From contig JBBAWX010000016.1 of NCBI GenBank assembly GCA_040396955.1, positions 3,975 to 67,974 of the forward strand: DNA of 64,000 bases. The letters are read 5' to 3'. A model generated the notes under the pieces. That model saw nothing but the letters and a program-made list of their open reading frames with translations. It had not been told where the DNA came from and ran no database searches. Source of the DNA: UBA965 sp040396955 (GTDB lineage Bacteria; Chloroflexota; Chloroflexia; Chloroflexales; Roseiflexaceae). This document shows, one piece after another, positions 17,316 through 26,115 of this stretch. The position numbers and the translations under genes are program-made. Position 1 is the stretch's first letter. Every line of letters starts with the position of its first letter.

Positions 17316-17801
17316 ATGTGTGGAGCGGTTCGTTTTGTGCTTGAGCAACCAGCGCCCGATCTCGTCGCGGTGGTTGCTGATGCTCCGCAGCTCGCCGAAG
17401 CGCGCTACTGGGGCGAACGGCCGGTATTGCCGGTGCGTACCACCCAGGGGGGCTGGCAGTTGGTACCGTGGGGCAACCGCAACGAGTACGCAGACATCCC
17501 GGTAGGGGGGTGGGCGCAACGTGAACGCCTGGCGCAGGGTGGATGGCAGCGATATGGTGTCACGGAGGTGGTGATCCCAGTATGTGCTGGGTACGAACAG
17601 GGGGTCTGGTTTGCCATTGATACCGGCATCCACGGCATCGTGGTGCGACATCACTCCGGGCCGCGAGTCTACATGGTCACCGAGGCGGCGAGCGCCGCAT
17701 ACCTAGAGCTGACACACCATCCGCGCCAACCGTGGTTGATTGCACAGACCGATTACCCGGTGCTACCCGGCAGTCGACAACAACTCGGGCTAGGGTTGTA
17801 G
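17316..17801 (+). CDS. Divergent SRAP-like (YedK/HMCES) protein
   Basis: 161 residues from ATG 17316, which follows a very strong GGAGGAGGGG site. The N-terminus MCGAV would expose Cys2 after Met removal, as in SRAP proteins that crosslink to abasic sites in single-stranded DNA. Further parallels are LVPWGN (like the family WGLIP), PVCAGYEQGVWF (like PADGFYEW with its catalytic Glu) and a late THHPRQPWLI (like IHDRMPVIL). The central part is much shorter than the usual 200-220 residues, so this is a divergent or reduced member (inference). Its 3' end overlaps the convergent kinase gene by 12 bp. Confidence 0.5.
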   Translation: MCGAVRFVLEQPAPDLVAVVADAPQLAEARYWGERPVLPVRTTQGGWQLVPWGNRNEYADIPVGGWAQRERLAQGGWQRYGVTEVVIPVCAGYEQGVWFAIDTGIHGIVVRHHSGPRVYMVTEAASAAYLELTHHPRQPWLIAQTDYPVLPGSRQQLGLGL

Positions 17802-19277
17802 CTGAATTTCGGCCTGCATCCACGCCGTATATACGGCACTGCCATCTGGGTGTTGGCTGATGATGCGTGGCGGCTGAGCCAAAAATTGCGGTGGTTTGGT
17901 GTACTGCCACCGGCTGGTGATTTGCTTGGCCACATGGCTGGTAAACGCCATTTGGAAGACCTGATTGAGATCTTGATCGGCGGTCACCGTCAGCGTAAAT
18001 TCGTGACGAATCGTGCGGTAGTCGTTGCCGGTCACACTGAGGTAGTACGTATAGCTCTGCTGTGCCAGTTGTTGCCAGAGCTCTGGTTGGCGTTGCGACG
18101 ACCAGACGAGTGCGGCGCAGATGAGTGCGCTCACAACAACGATTACCGCTTGGTGGGTCGTGCGTGGGGCGGGCACGTGCGCCGGCGTTGCTACGGGAGT
18201 GGACGCGGAAGGCATAGCCGTGCTGGGTGTGGCACCATTTGGTGTGTGCCAGGTCAGCTCGCGTGTAGGGTCAAGGTTTTGCTCATTGAGAATGACTTGC
18301 GTTTCGTAGTCGATTTCGATGGGTGGGGGCGGCGTGCTTATCATTGGGCGTGTGGGGATGGGAGTGGTGTCGTTGGTGAGGCGTAAGACGGTGGTTTCTT
18401 CGCCGAGCATGACCGCCCTAATTGCATTGCGCATCGCCAAAATCGACTCAAAGCGTTGCTCAATATCGCTTTGTAGTGCGCGATGAACAATGGCTGCCGT
18501 CAGCGGCGATATTTCGGGTGCCAATTCGGTCAACGCCGGGAAGAGGAACGGCTTTTGTCCGCGTGGGTCACGCCCACTCAGCAGGTGATGCATGGTAGCA
18601 CCGAGCGCATATTGATCGGAGGCAGGGGTCACATCGCCACGGTACTGCTCGGGGGGCGCATAGCCGGGGGTGCCCATAATATTGCCCCGCTGGCTGTTGG
18701 TAAATCGTGCGATGCCGAAGTCAATCATGGTGACGAGACCATCCGCATCAAGCATGATGTTGGAGGGTTTGACATCGCGGAAAATCACCGGTGCTGGTTG
18801 TGTGTGCAAGTAGTGCAAAATATCGCACACTTGATTGACAATTGACAGCACAGTGCGTTCGGGGAGTTTGCCCCGCTGGCGCAGGATGTCTTCGAGGTCG
18901 TTGCCGCGCACGAGGTCCATCACCAGATAGACGCGCCCATCTTTGATGAGACTGTGATAAAAACGCGGAATGCCGGGATGCGCGAGTGTGGCGAGGAGCC
19001 GTGCCTCAATGGCACAACGTTGAAATGCCTCGCTTGCCCGCTCAGGGTCAAGCGGCAGGACAATTTCTTTGACCGCATACGAACGCGGATGCACGTCGTC
19101 GACCGCCTCGAAGATGACTGCCTGCCCACCCGTCTTGATAATACGTACCAGCGAATACTTGACATCGCCCTCCACAAAGATCAGCTCACGCCCACAAAAC
19201 CGGCACAGCACTGCGCGGCGCGGGTTGATACGCCGGCAATGAGGGCACAAGCTGTCAGGTCGCGAAGTTGCTGTCAT
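17790..19277 (-). CDS. Zinc-ribbon Ser/Thr protein kinase, membrane-anchored
   Basis: 495 residues. An N-terminal zinc ribbon (CPHC and CRFC, about residues 11-28) precedes a Hanks-type kinase domain. The glycine loop is GGQAVIFEA, the ATP lysine lies in YAVKEI, the catalytic loop reads FRDVKPSN in place of HRD, and DFGIA and GTPGYAPPEQ follow. After a Pro/Thr-rich linker there is one transmembrane helix (AVIVVVSALICAALVW, about 365-380) and an outer domain of about 100 residues. It probably senses something at the envelope and phosphorylates cytoplasmic targets. No phosphatase gene adjoins. Confidence 0.88.
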   Translation of the reverse strand: MTATSRPDSLCPHCRRINPRRAVLCRFCGRELIFVEGDVKYSLVRIIKTGGQAVIFEAVDDVHPRSYAVKEIVLPLDPERASEAFQRCAIEARLLATLAHPGIPRFYHSLIKDGRVYLVMDLVRGNDLEDILRQRGKLPERTVLSIVNQVCDILHYLHTQPAPVIFRDVKPSNIMLDADGLVTMIDFGIARFTNSQRGNIMGTPGYAPPEQYRGDVTPASDQYALGATMHHLLSGRDPRGQKPFLFPALTELAPEISPLTAAIVHRALQSDIEQRFESILAMRNAIRAVMLGEETTVLRLTNDTTPIPTRPMISTPPPPIEIDYETQVILNEQNLDPTRELTWHTPNGATPSTAMPSASTPVATPAHVPAPRTTHQAVIVVVSALICAALVWSSQRQPELWQQLAQQSYTYYLSVTGNDYRTIRHEFTLTVTADQDLNQVFQMAFTSHVAKQITSRWQYTKPPQFLAQPPRIISQHPDGSAVYTAWMQAEIQLQP

Positions 19278-19289
19278 GTGTTTTGGTGA

Positions 19290-20483
19290 TTACCGCCGCT
19301 CAAAGATGGCTAACGACTCAAAATGTGGGGTTTGTGGGAACATGTCGTAGCCGGTTAGTGCCGTCAGTCGGTATGTTTCGTGTAACCATTGAAAATCATC
19401 AAGTTGCGATAACGGATTACACGATACGTAGATTAATTTCTGTGGAGCACACCGGTTGAGCTGTGCACATACTTCAGCACCGAGCCCAGCCCGCGGTGGG
19501 TCCACGACTATTGTATCAAAATACGTGCTGTTGTGTGCCAAAAAATCTGCGACGTCAGCAACTTCCGCTGTGACGTTGCTTCGTTGTGATTGGGCAATGT
19601 TGTGCTGGCACAACGCAATGCTCTCTGCCATGGATTCCACACAATGCACATGCCCTACTTGATCGGCCAGCGAGAGTGCAATGGTGCCCACCCCCCCGTA
19701 TAAATCGGCAACCTGTTGTGCATCACCGACCGCCGTTTTGATGCTGGTGAGCAGATGATCGAGTAGGTAGATGTTGTTTTGGAAAAAAGTATTTGGTCCA
19801 ATGGAGAGGGTGACGTTGCCGACATGCATCGGCAACAACTCGGCGCCCCAGTGCCGGAACGGAGTGCCAAACGACATATCGGCGACTCCGTCGTTGATGA
19901 GCCAATGGAAGCCAACGACGTCCGCATCTGCACAGACCTGTTGGGCCAAATCGGCCATTATTTGCTGTTGATGCTCATCTGGGGATGTCGTTACTAGGGC
20001 TAGTAGATAGCGGTCTTGTGGGCTCCGTCGCACCACAATATAACGCAAAAACCCCTCATGACTGCGCAGGTTATAATCGCTGAGCCCAGCCTGCATGGCA
20101 GACTGCCACGTGCGATGGGCAATTGCAAATGCTGGAGTTGGCACTAGGTGGCAGGTGCTGAGATCAACGATGTAGTTGAATTTGCCACCCCGGCGTAGCC
20201 CAAAGCGCCCCTTGCTCGCAATAAAATCCATGCGGGTGCGATACCCTAGGGGATTCGGCGAGGCCACAACCACAGGATCTGGCACGTCGGCTGGCAAATG
20301 GCTGGCCCACAACTGCCGCATGGCTTGTTGCTTGGCGGCCACCTGATCGGCGTAGGACACATGCTGGAAGGTGCATCCCCCGCAAAAATCCTGTGGTGGG
20401 GCATGTGGGCAGTTCGGGGCGACGGTGGGCATGGTGCGGGTAAGGTCAATGATTTGGCGCCGGAATAATTTGGGTGTTAGCAT
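19290..20483 (-). CDS. TrmA/RlmCD-type RNA (uracil-5-)-methyltransferase
   Basis: 397 residues from ATG 20483, which has AAAGGG 6 bases upstream; longer versions run through a region with no coding similarity. It converts uridine to 5-methyluridine in 23S rRNA or tRNA with SAM. Iron-sulphur ligands are Cys25, Cys34 and Cys37 (CPHAPPQDFCGGC) plus a later Cys (STCHLVP). The SAM site includes DLYGGVGTIAL, and catalysis uses DPPRAGLG and the nucleophile in YVSCNP. The usual N-terminal TRAM domain is absent or very short. It lies 12 bp upstream of the kinase gene and is probably co-transcribed with it. Confidence 0.88.
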   Translation of the reverse strand: MLTPKLFRRQIIDLTRTMPTVAPNCPHAPPQDFCGGCTFQHVSYADQVAAKQQAMRQLWASHLPADVPDPVVVASPNPLGYRTRMDFIASKGRFGLRRGGKFNYIVDLSTCHLVPTPAFAIAHRTWQSAMQAGLSDYNLRSHEGFLRYIVVRRSPQDRYLLALVTTSPDEHQQQIMADLAQQVCADADVVGFHWLINDGVADMSFGTPFRHWGAELLPMHVGNVTLSIGPNTFFQNNIYLLDHLLTSIKTAVGDAQQVADLYGGVGTIALSLADQVGHVHCVESMAESIALCQHNIAQSQRSNVTAEVADVADFLAHNSTYFDTIVVDPPRAGLGAEVCAQLNRCAPQKLIYVSCNPLSQLDDFQWLHETYRLTALTGYDMFPQTPHFESLAIFERR

Positions 20484-20696
20484 GCAGACCCTTTGCAACG
20501 AAACAAACGATAGTGCTAGTGTACATGATGCGAGCATGGTGTGGTGTTGCGCGTAGCCCCCATGAACCCCATCAATTTCAGCAAATATTAACATTCGTCT
20601 CGTATAATAAATGGCGTATGAAATGGTGAAGCGATGTTGCTTCGCTACTAGCGCCACTGTACGCGTCATCATGACCGTGGAGAGAGGTTCGTCACC

Positions 20697-21860
20697 ATGA
20701 ATACCGAAAAATCCGTGTTAATCCTCACCAGCGATGCTGGCAGTGGCCACCGCAGTGCGGCAGCGGCCATCGAAAGCGAAGTGCGCAGTTTTGCTCGGCC
20801 TATCGTCACCAACCCGGCACACCACCCACTCGCATCGCAGGTGTTGGTTGGTGCCGAACAATTTTATCTCAGTATGGTGCAACGTTCACCCGATCAATAC
20901 GCATTTGCGCATAATTTGACCGATGCTCCCGGGCTTGATTTGTTCCTCGAATACTCCTTGGCTGGTACCATCCGTAAATCGTTGGCAGCCTTGGTGTTGA
21001 CACACAAGCCGGATGTGGTGGTGAGCGTCTATCCCCTGTTTACCCGCATTTTGACCAATGTGCTCCGGCGGAGCACGCGCCCACGTTTGATGACGGTGGT
21101 CACTGACCTCGGCAACGTGCACCGGGCTTGGTTCAACCAGTACGACGATTGTGTGGCGGTGCCGTCAGCACTTGTCCGCGAAAAGGCCATCCGTTGTGGT
21201 GTTGCTCCTGACCGTGTCGTACACACCGGCCTCCCCATTAATCCTGCTTTTGGTCAACCGCGCCTCAACAAAGAGGGATTGCGCCGACAATTGGGGTGGG
21301 ACGAATCGTTGCCCACACTGTTGTTGCTCAGCGGGGGAGCTGGCATTGGTCCTGTTTTTGAAATGGCGCAAGCGCTTGATGCGACTCCGACGCCGTTTCA
21401 ATTAGCCGTGGTCGCAGGACGCAATCAGGCGCTCGCCGATATGTTGCGTGCCCACACGTGGCGGCACCGCGTGCACATCTACGATTTCGTCCCACTGATT
21501 GACATGATGCATGCCACTGACGTGATTGCCTCCAAAGCGGGTGGTCTGACGGTCAGTGAAGCACTGGCAGCGGCCAAACCAATGGTCTTTTATGGGGATG
21601 CACCCGGCCAAGAAGAAGGCAATCGGGATTACGTGTCACGCCAAGGTGCGGCTTTGGTCGCTGAGACCAGCCAAGATTTTGCGCTGTATGCGAGCCGCGT
21701 CTTGATTAGTGAATCACTTCGTTACACGATGGCACAATCGGCTCGTCGCCTGGGTATGCCACAAGCCGCTCAAGCGGTTGGGCGGGAGATTGCCACGCTC
21801 CTGCAACGTGGGCCGGTACGTGCCAAACGGACGCTCTTGCAGCCTTCTTCGCAACCCTAG
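20697..21860 (+). CDS. MGDG-synthase-like glycosyltransferase, copy 1
   Basis: 387 residues. The N-terminal SDAGSGHRSAAAAI glycine/histidine loop is characteristic of the MGDG-synthase/MurG-type GT-B fold. The C-terminal half has LLSGGAGIGPVF and the nucleotide-sugar region SKAGGLTVSEALAAAKP. Such enzymes glycosylate diacylglycerol or lipid II. In a chlorosome-bearing phototroph a galactolipid role is plausible (inference). The start has GGAGAGAGG 8 bases upstream. A paralogue lies at 32276, with the same N-terminal signature (SDTGGGHRSGAAAL). It stands alone and converges on a membrane protein gene. Confidence 0.78.
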   Translation: MNTEKSVLILTSDAGSGHRSAAAAIESEVRSFARPIVTNPAHHPLASQVLVGAEQFYLSMVQRSPDQYAFAHNLTDAPGLDLFLEYSLAGTIRKSLAALVLTHKPDVVVSVYPLFTRILTNVLRRSTRPRLMTVVTDLGNVHRAWFNQYDDCVAVPSALVREKAIRCGVAPDRVVHTGLPINPAFGQPRLNKEGLRRQLGWDESLPTLLLLSGGAGIGPVFEMAQALDATPTPFQLAVVAGRNQALADMLRAHTWRHRVHIYDFVPLIDMMHATDVIASKAGGLTVSEALAAAKPMVFYGDAPGQEEGNRDYVSRQGAALVAETSQDFALYASRVLISESLRYTMAQSARRLGMPQAAQAVGREIATLLQRGPVRAKRTLLQPSSQP

Positions 21861-21881
21861 GAGTCCCACAATCAGCGGTTG

Positions 21882-23786
21882 TTATTCTGTCGACTCCCCT
21901 GGTGCCGGTGGCGCGCCGGGGGTTTGTGTGTGCCGGAGCCATGCCCGGATGGGATGCAGAGACGCCACCCCCACGCATGCCATGATTGCACACACCCAGA
22001 TGGTCATGAGCGGGCGCGCATACGGCGAAAGCGCCGTGTAGGGTAGGTAGAGTGGCCACCAGTCGAGCAAATGCTGATTGATGGGGTCGTAGTACCACAC
22101 CCAACGCAAACTGTACAGCTCAGGCATGCTCAGGCGATTGGTGTCGCTCACGGTGATGATGTGTGTACTCCCCGTCAAAAAAAGTAACGTGGGGCCGAGA
22201 TCTTGATTGCGGTTGCCGAAGCCAATCTCGCGCGGATTCCAGGTCTCACTATCCAACTTGATGGTGGTGTAGCGTTGAAAGGGCAACCAGTGGATGGTGC
22301 GAATCTGACCGGTAGGCATAGTGTAGCGGTAGGTGTCAACGCTGAGTGTGGCCCGTGAGGGTGGTGCCGTGTCGGGGCGACGATCGTCGAGTGTCAACTC
22401 GATGACCGTTGGGCGGTCAAGGATGCAGGTGATGCTGGATTGAGCCTCGCTCCGACGAAAGAGCGCTTGGTCAGCCTGCTCACGTTCGTACCAGCCGGTA
22501 TGTAAAAAACAGCGCTGTGGTATGGGGAGTGCCGCCATGAAACGTTGATTGAGGAGCTGCGCATGGGCGACGATCGGCGATGGATGTGGGTTGCTGAGGT
22601 TGGTGTAGGTGGCAAAGTTGACTGCCGCACCGAGCACGCTGATAGCGATGGTCGCAATGAGCAGTCCACCTGCCACCCAGTGTATCCAGCGGTGCCGTAG
22701 GTGCCAGAGCTGTGCCGTGATGAGATAGAGATAGGGGATGGTGATGACCAAATACCGTGGTCCCCATACACCGCCACCATCCCAAAACCAGACCCGGCTG
22801 TACATGATGAGATGCACCACAAAGAGTGCGCCATAGAGAAACAGTAGGCGTAGTTGGCGCTGGTGATACATCACCCAGGCACCCACTGGGAGCAACCAGA
22901 TAAACGGCGCATACCAGATGAGTCCGCGCTTGAGGCTCAACAATAGACCGAATGCACCGTCCACGATGGGATTGTTTAATGCATCGGTGTGTTGATTGCC
23001 GTATCCTGCGGCAAATGGCAGCCCAAATCGTACCATGTTGTACCAGACGAAGAGGAGGAGCCATGGTAGCCCACCACCTACCCAGGCTGCGATATCTTGC
23101 CATACTGTGCGTCTGGGGTGCCAGATGAGACATGCCAATAAAAAAACGGGCACTACGACTACCGATACGACTCGGGTGTTGACCAATAGCCCCAATGCAG
23201 TGCCCGAAAGCGCGAACCACCACCGACGTGCGTGTGTATGTGGTGCGTTTTCTTGGGCGCATATAAAGGCGTAGGTACACAGCAGTAAACTGAATGTTGC
23301 CAATATTTCTGACAAAAATGAGCGTGAATACGGCAACAAGAAGCCGAAAACAGTGGAAATGGCAACAAACAGACGTACACGGTACGACACTTGATGTTTT
23401 TGTAAGAGCAGGGCAATGATGACTGCAATAGCCGCAGTAAAGGGAATATTGACTGCGGAGATGAGCACATGGGCTAAGTCGTACTGGGCGAGGGGGTTTT
23501 GCGGAGTCACGAATGTGGCTACAGCGTAGAGTGGGGCTGCGAGGAGCGATGGCAAAAGACCATACGAAGCGTAACCCTTGCCATCAATGCCAGGCACACG
23601 GATAGAGGTTTGGTAGTCGGTATAGGCACCAATATCGACGGCACCACGATCCACAATCGCTTTGCTGACGAGGTACATGGCTTCTTCATCGGGCGTATAA
23701 AAATGACCACTCAGCGTCAAAAGTAGTAGTGCGACGATGAGCCAATACATGCGCCAAATCGCCCCGGGTGTTTGGTCGTGTGGCAT
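21882..23786 (-). CDS. GT39-like multi-pass membrane protein
   Basis: 634 residues from ATG 23786 (GGAAG about 8 bases upstream). TM1 (about 11-28) is followed by YTPDEEAMY, the acidic loop of GT-C enzymes, and about eleven more hydrophobic segments reach to about residue 420. A beta-rich extracytoplasmic stretch and one final TM (about 590-615) complete it. It probably uses polyprenyl-phosphate sugars to modify a cell-surface molecule (inference). It is downstream of groEL on the same strand, with a hairpin between them. Confidence 0.68.
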   Translation of the reverse strand: MPHDQTPGAIWRMYWLIVALLLLTLSGHFYTPDEEAMYLVSKAIVDRGAVDIGAYTDYQTSIRVPGIDGKGYASYGLLPSLLAAPLYAVATFVTPQNPLAQYDLAHVLISAVNIPFTAAIAVIIALLLQKHQVSYRVRLFVAISTVFGFLLPYSRSFLSEILATFSLLLCTYAFICAQENAPHTHARRWWFALSGTALGLLVNTRVVSVVVVPVFLLACLIWHPRRTVWQDIAAWVGGGLPWLLLFVWYNMVRFGLPFAAGYGNQHTDALNNPIVDGAFGLLLSLKRGLIWYAPFIWLLPVGAWVMYHQRQLRLLFLYGALFVVHLIMYSRVWFWDGGGVWGPRYLVITIPYLYLITAQLWHLRHRWIHWVAGGLLIATIAISVLGAAVNFATYTNLSNPHPSPIVAHAQLLNQRFMAALPIPQRCFLHTGWYEREQADQALFRRSEAQSSITCILDRPTVIELTLDDRRPDTAPPSRATLSVDTYRYTMPTGQIRTIHWLPFQRYTTIKLDSETWNPREIGFGNRNQDLGPTLLFLTGSTHIITVSDTNRLSMPELYSLRWVWYYDPINQHLLDWWPLYLPYTALSPYARPLMTIWVCAIMACVGVASLHPIRAWLRHTQTPGAPPAPGESTE

Positions 23787-23840
23787 AGCAGTACTTCCAC
23801 ATAATGGTACTTGCCTCCATTGTAACGGAAGACGCACAAA

Positions 23841-23874
23841 TATCCACCCCCACTGCTCATGCGAGCAGTGGGGG
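23841..23874 (-). terminator. Probable groESL terminator
   Basis: A 12 bp perfect GC-rich stem (23847-23858/23863-23874) with a 4-base loop, 33 bp after the groEL stop. The following bases on the minus strand (TGGATATTTG) are only weakly U-rich. Confidence 0.6.
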
Positions 23875-23907
23875 GAGGGAGATGACGCGTGAGGAGGTGA
23901 GGTAGGA

Positions 23908-25542
23908 CTAGAAGTCCATGCCACCGCCACCGGGCATTGGAGCAGAGGGCTTGTCTTCGGGCACATCGGCGATCAACGCGTCGGTGGTGAGGATGAGTGA
24001 CGCAATCGAGATTGCGTTCTGCACCGCACTGCGAGTCACTTTGACGGGGTCGATGATACCTTCGGTGACCAGGTTGATGAACTCACCGGTCATGACGTTG
24101 TAGCCATAGTTGGAGTCGTTCTTTTCGGCCTGGATGCGGCGAACGGCGTCGATGACCACAGCACCTTCTTGACCAGCGTTGCGGGCCAAAATGCGTAGTG
24201 GCTCTTCGAGGGCACGGCGCAGGATGCGGATACCGAACTGCTCGTCGTCGTGGGCAACCTTGACGTTGTCGAGAGCTGAGATGGCATTGATGAGGGCGAC
24301 GCCACCACCAGGTACGATGCCTTCTTCGACGGCCGCACGAGCGGTTGAGAGTGCGTCTTCGACGCGGTGCTTCTTTTCTTTGAGCTCGGGCTCAGTGGCG
24401 CCACCAACCTTGAGGACTGCCACGCCACCGGCCAGCTTGGCCAAGCGCTCTTGGAGCTTCTCACGGTCGAAGTCGCTGGTGGTCTGGTCGATTTGGGTGC
24501 GAATCTGCTCGATGCGGGCCTTGATGGCCTTCTCGTTGCCGCTACCCTCGATGATGGTGGTGTTGTCTTTGTCGGAGACGATGCGGCGAGCACGACCGAG
24601 GTCCTCGATGGTGGCGCTGTCGAGCTTGCGCCCGATTTCTTCGCTAATCAAGGTACCACCGGTAAGGATGGCAATGTCTTGCAACATGGCCTTGCGGCGA
24701 TCGCCGAAGCCAGGAGCCTTGACGGCCAAGACATTGACGGTGCCGCGGAGCTTGTTGACAACCAAGGTGGCCAAAGCTTCGCCGTCGATGTCTTCGGCGA
24801 TGATGACCAGGTTCTTGGTGACCTGCAAGACCTTCTCGAGGACTGGCAGGATCTCTTGGATCGAGCTAATCTTCTTGTCGGTAATCAGGATGTACGGGTT
24901 CTCCAACTCTGATTCCATGCGGTCTGAGTTGGTAACGAAGTAGGCTGAGATGTAGCCACGGTCGAACTGCATACCCTCGGTGTATTCCTTCTCGAAGGCG
25001 ATACCCTTGGATTCTTCGACGGTGATGACGCCGTCCTTGCCGACCTTCTCCATGACTTCGGCAATAATCTCGCCGATTTCACGGTCAGCAGCCGAAATCG
25101 AAGCCACGTGGGCGATGTCGGCGCGGTCGCGGATGGGGGTGGCCATCTCACGCAACTTGGCGATCAAGGCCTCGGCACCACGGTCAAGACCGCGGCGAAT
25201 CATCATCGAATTTGCACCGGCGGCGACCATCTTGAGACCTTCGGTGACGATGGCTTGTGCCAACACGGTGGCCGTGGTGGTGCCGTCACCGGCGATGTCG
25301 TTGGTCTTGGTGGCAACTTCGACGAGCAAGCGGGCGCCCATGTTTTCAAATGGGTCCTTCAGCTCGATTTCCTTGGCGACAGTGACACCGTCGTGCGTGA
25401 CGGTGGGCGCGCCGAACTTCTTGTCGATGGCCACGTTGCGGCCACGGGGCCCGAGAGTGGTCTTGACGGCATCAGCAACGGCATCTACACCGTTCTTAAG
25501 TGCACGTCGGGCCTCTTCGTTGAAATGCAACTGCTTTGGCAT
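23908..25542 (-). CDS. groEL: Chaperonin GroEL (Hsp60)
   Basis: 544 residues forming the tetradecameric folding chamber. Diagnostic parts are the N-terminal TTLGPRGRNV, the ATPase motif GDGTTTATVLA, the apical segment, ERLAKLAGGVAV and the flexible GGGGMDF tail (MPGGGGMDF). It follows groES by 38 bp and is read from the same CIRCE-flanked promoter. Confidence 0.98.
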   Translation of the reverse strand: MPKQLHFNEEARRALKNGVDAVADAVKTTLGPRGRNVAIDKKFGAPTVTHDGVTVAKEIELKDPFENMGARLLVEVATKTNDIAGDGTTTATVLAQAIVTEGLKMVAAGANSMMIRRGLDRGAEALIAKLREMATPIRDRADIAHVASISAADREIGEIIAEVMEKVGKDGVITVEESKGIAFEKEYTEGMQFDRGYISAYFVTNSDRMESELENPYILITDKKISSIQEILPVLEKVLQVTKNLVIIAEDIDGEALATLVVNKLRGTVNVLAVKAPGFGDRRKAMLQDIAILTGGTLISEEIGRKLDSATIEDLGRARRIVSDKDNTTIIEGSGNEKAIKARIEQIRTQIDQTTSDFDREKLQERLAKLAGGVAVLKVGGATEPELKEKKHRVEDALSTARAAVEEGIVPGGGVALINAISALDNVKVAHDDEQFGIRILRRALEEPLRILARNAGQEGAVVIDAVRRIQAEKNDSNYGYNVMTGEFINLVTEGIIDPVKVTRSAVQNAISIASLILTTDALIADVPEDKPSAPMPGGGGMDF

Positions 25543-25580
25543 GAGTCTATCTGCTCCTCAATGATTGTCCGTGGTACGAA

Positions 25581-25883
25581 TTACTTCTCGATGACGCCCA
25601 AAATGTCCTTCTCGGCCAAAACGAGATAGTCGACATCGTCGGCCTTGTATTCGGTGCCACTGTACTTGGCAAACAAGACACGATCCCCAACCTTGACGCT
25701 CATTGGCACGAGTTGCCCTGCGTCGGTGCGGCGACCCTCGCCGACTGCCACAATCTCGCCCTCCATGGGACGCTCTTTGCTGGCAGTATCTGGCAAAAAG
25801 ATACCGCCCTTGGTGACTTCCTCGCGCTCAGCCGGCTTCACTACTACGCGGTCGGCCAACGGTCGGATGCGGAAGTTAGCCAT
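25581..25883 (-). CDS. groES: Co-chaperonin GroES (Hsp10)
   Basis: About 100 residues, MANFRIRPLADRVVVK at the N-terminus, with the mobile loop near EVTKGGIFLPD and the conserved GDRVLFAKYSGTE. It caps the GroEL ring. I choose ATG 25883 because GGAGG lies 10 bases upstream; the earlier ATG at 25892 sits almost on top of that box. Confidence 0.97.
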   Translation of the reverse strand: MANFRIRPLADRVVVKPAEREEVTKGGIFLPDTASKERPMEGEIVAVGEGRRTDAGQLVPMSVKVGDRVLFAKYSGTEYKADDVDYLVLAEKDILGVIEK

Positions 25884-25913
25884 GTGTGTCATGCCTCCTC
25901 ATCGTAGTTCTCT

Positions 25914-25940
25914 TTAGCAGTCAACCTTTGCGACTGCTAA
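25914..25940. promoter_or_regulatory. CIRCE element (variant arms) at groESL
   Basis: TTAGCAGTC-N9-GACTGCTAA, a perfect 9-9-9 inverted repeat. It differs from the standard CIRCE arm TTAGCACTC at one position, and the change is matched in the other arm, so the dyad is preserved. It lies at the predicted transcription start. HrcA is the expected repressor. Confidence 0.85.
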
Positions 25941-25949
25941 CCAAAAATA

Positions 25950-25978
25950 ACTATAGTGTTGCGGCGGGGGCTTGTCAA
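25950..25978 (-). promoter_or_regulatory. groESL sigma-70 promoter
   Basis: TTGACA (25973-25978), 17 bp, TATAGT (25950-25955) on the minus strand, placed between the two CIRCE elements. Confidence 0.82.
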
Positions 25979-25985
25979 GCCAAAA

Positions 25986-26012
25986 TTAGCACTCGTGCCC
26001 AGTGAGTGCAAA
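25986..26012. promoter_or_regulatory. Second CIRCE element upstream of the groESL promoter
   Basis: TTAGCACTC-N9-GAGTGCAAA. The left arm is the exact CIRCE consensus and the right arm has one mismatch. It lies 7 bp upstream of the -35 box and could also affect the divergent glpX gene. Confidence 0.82.
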
Positions 26013-26115
26013 TTTCATATACTTCGTTAACAAATCCTGGTGTGCGGCTCATTTCAAACTAAACCGTTGTGCAATACGTAGCCAAAGTGGGTGACCACTC
26101 AACGAGGAGTTTGAC

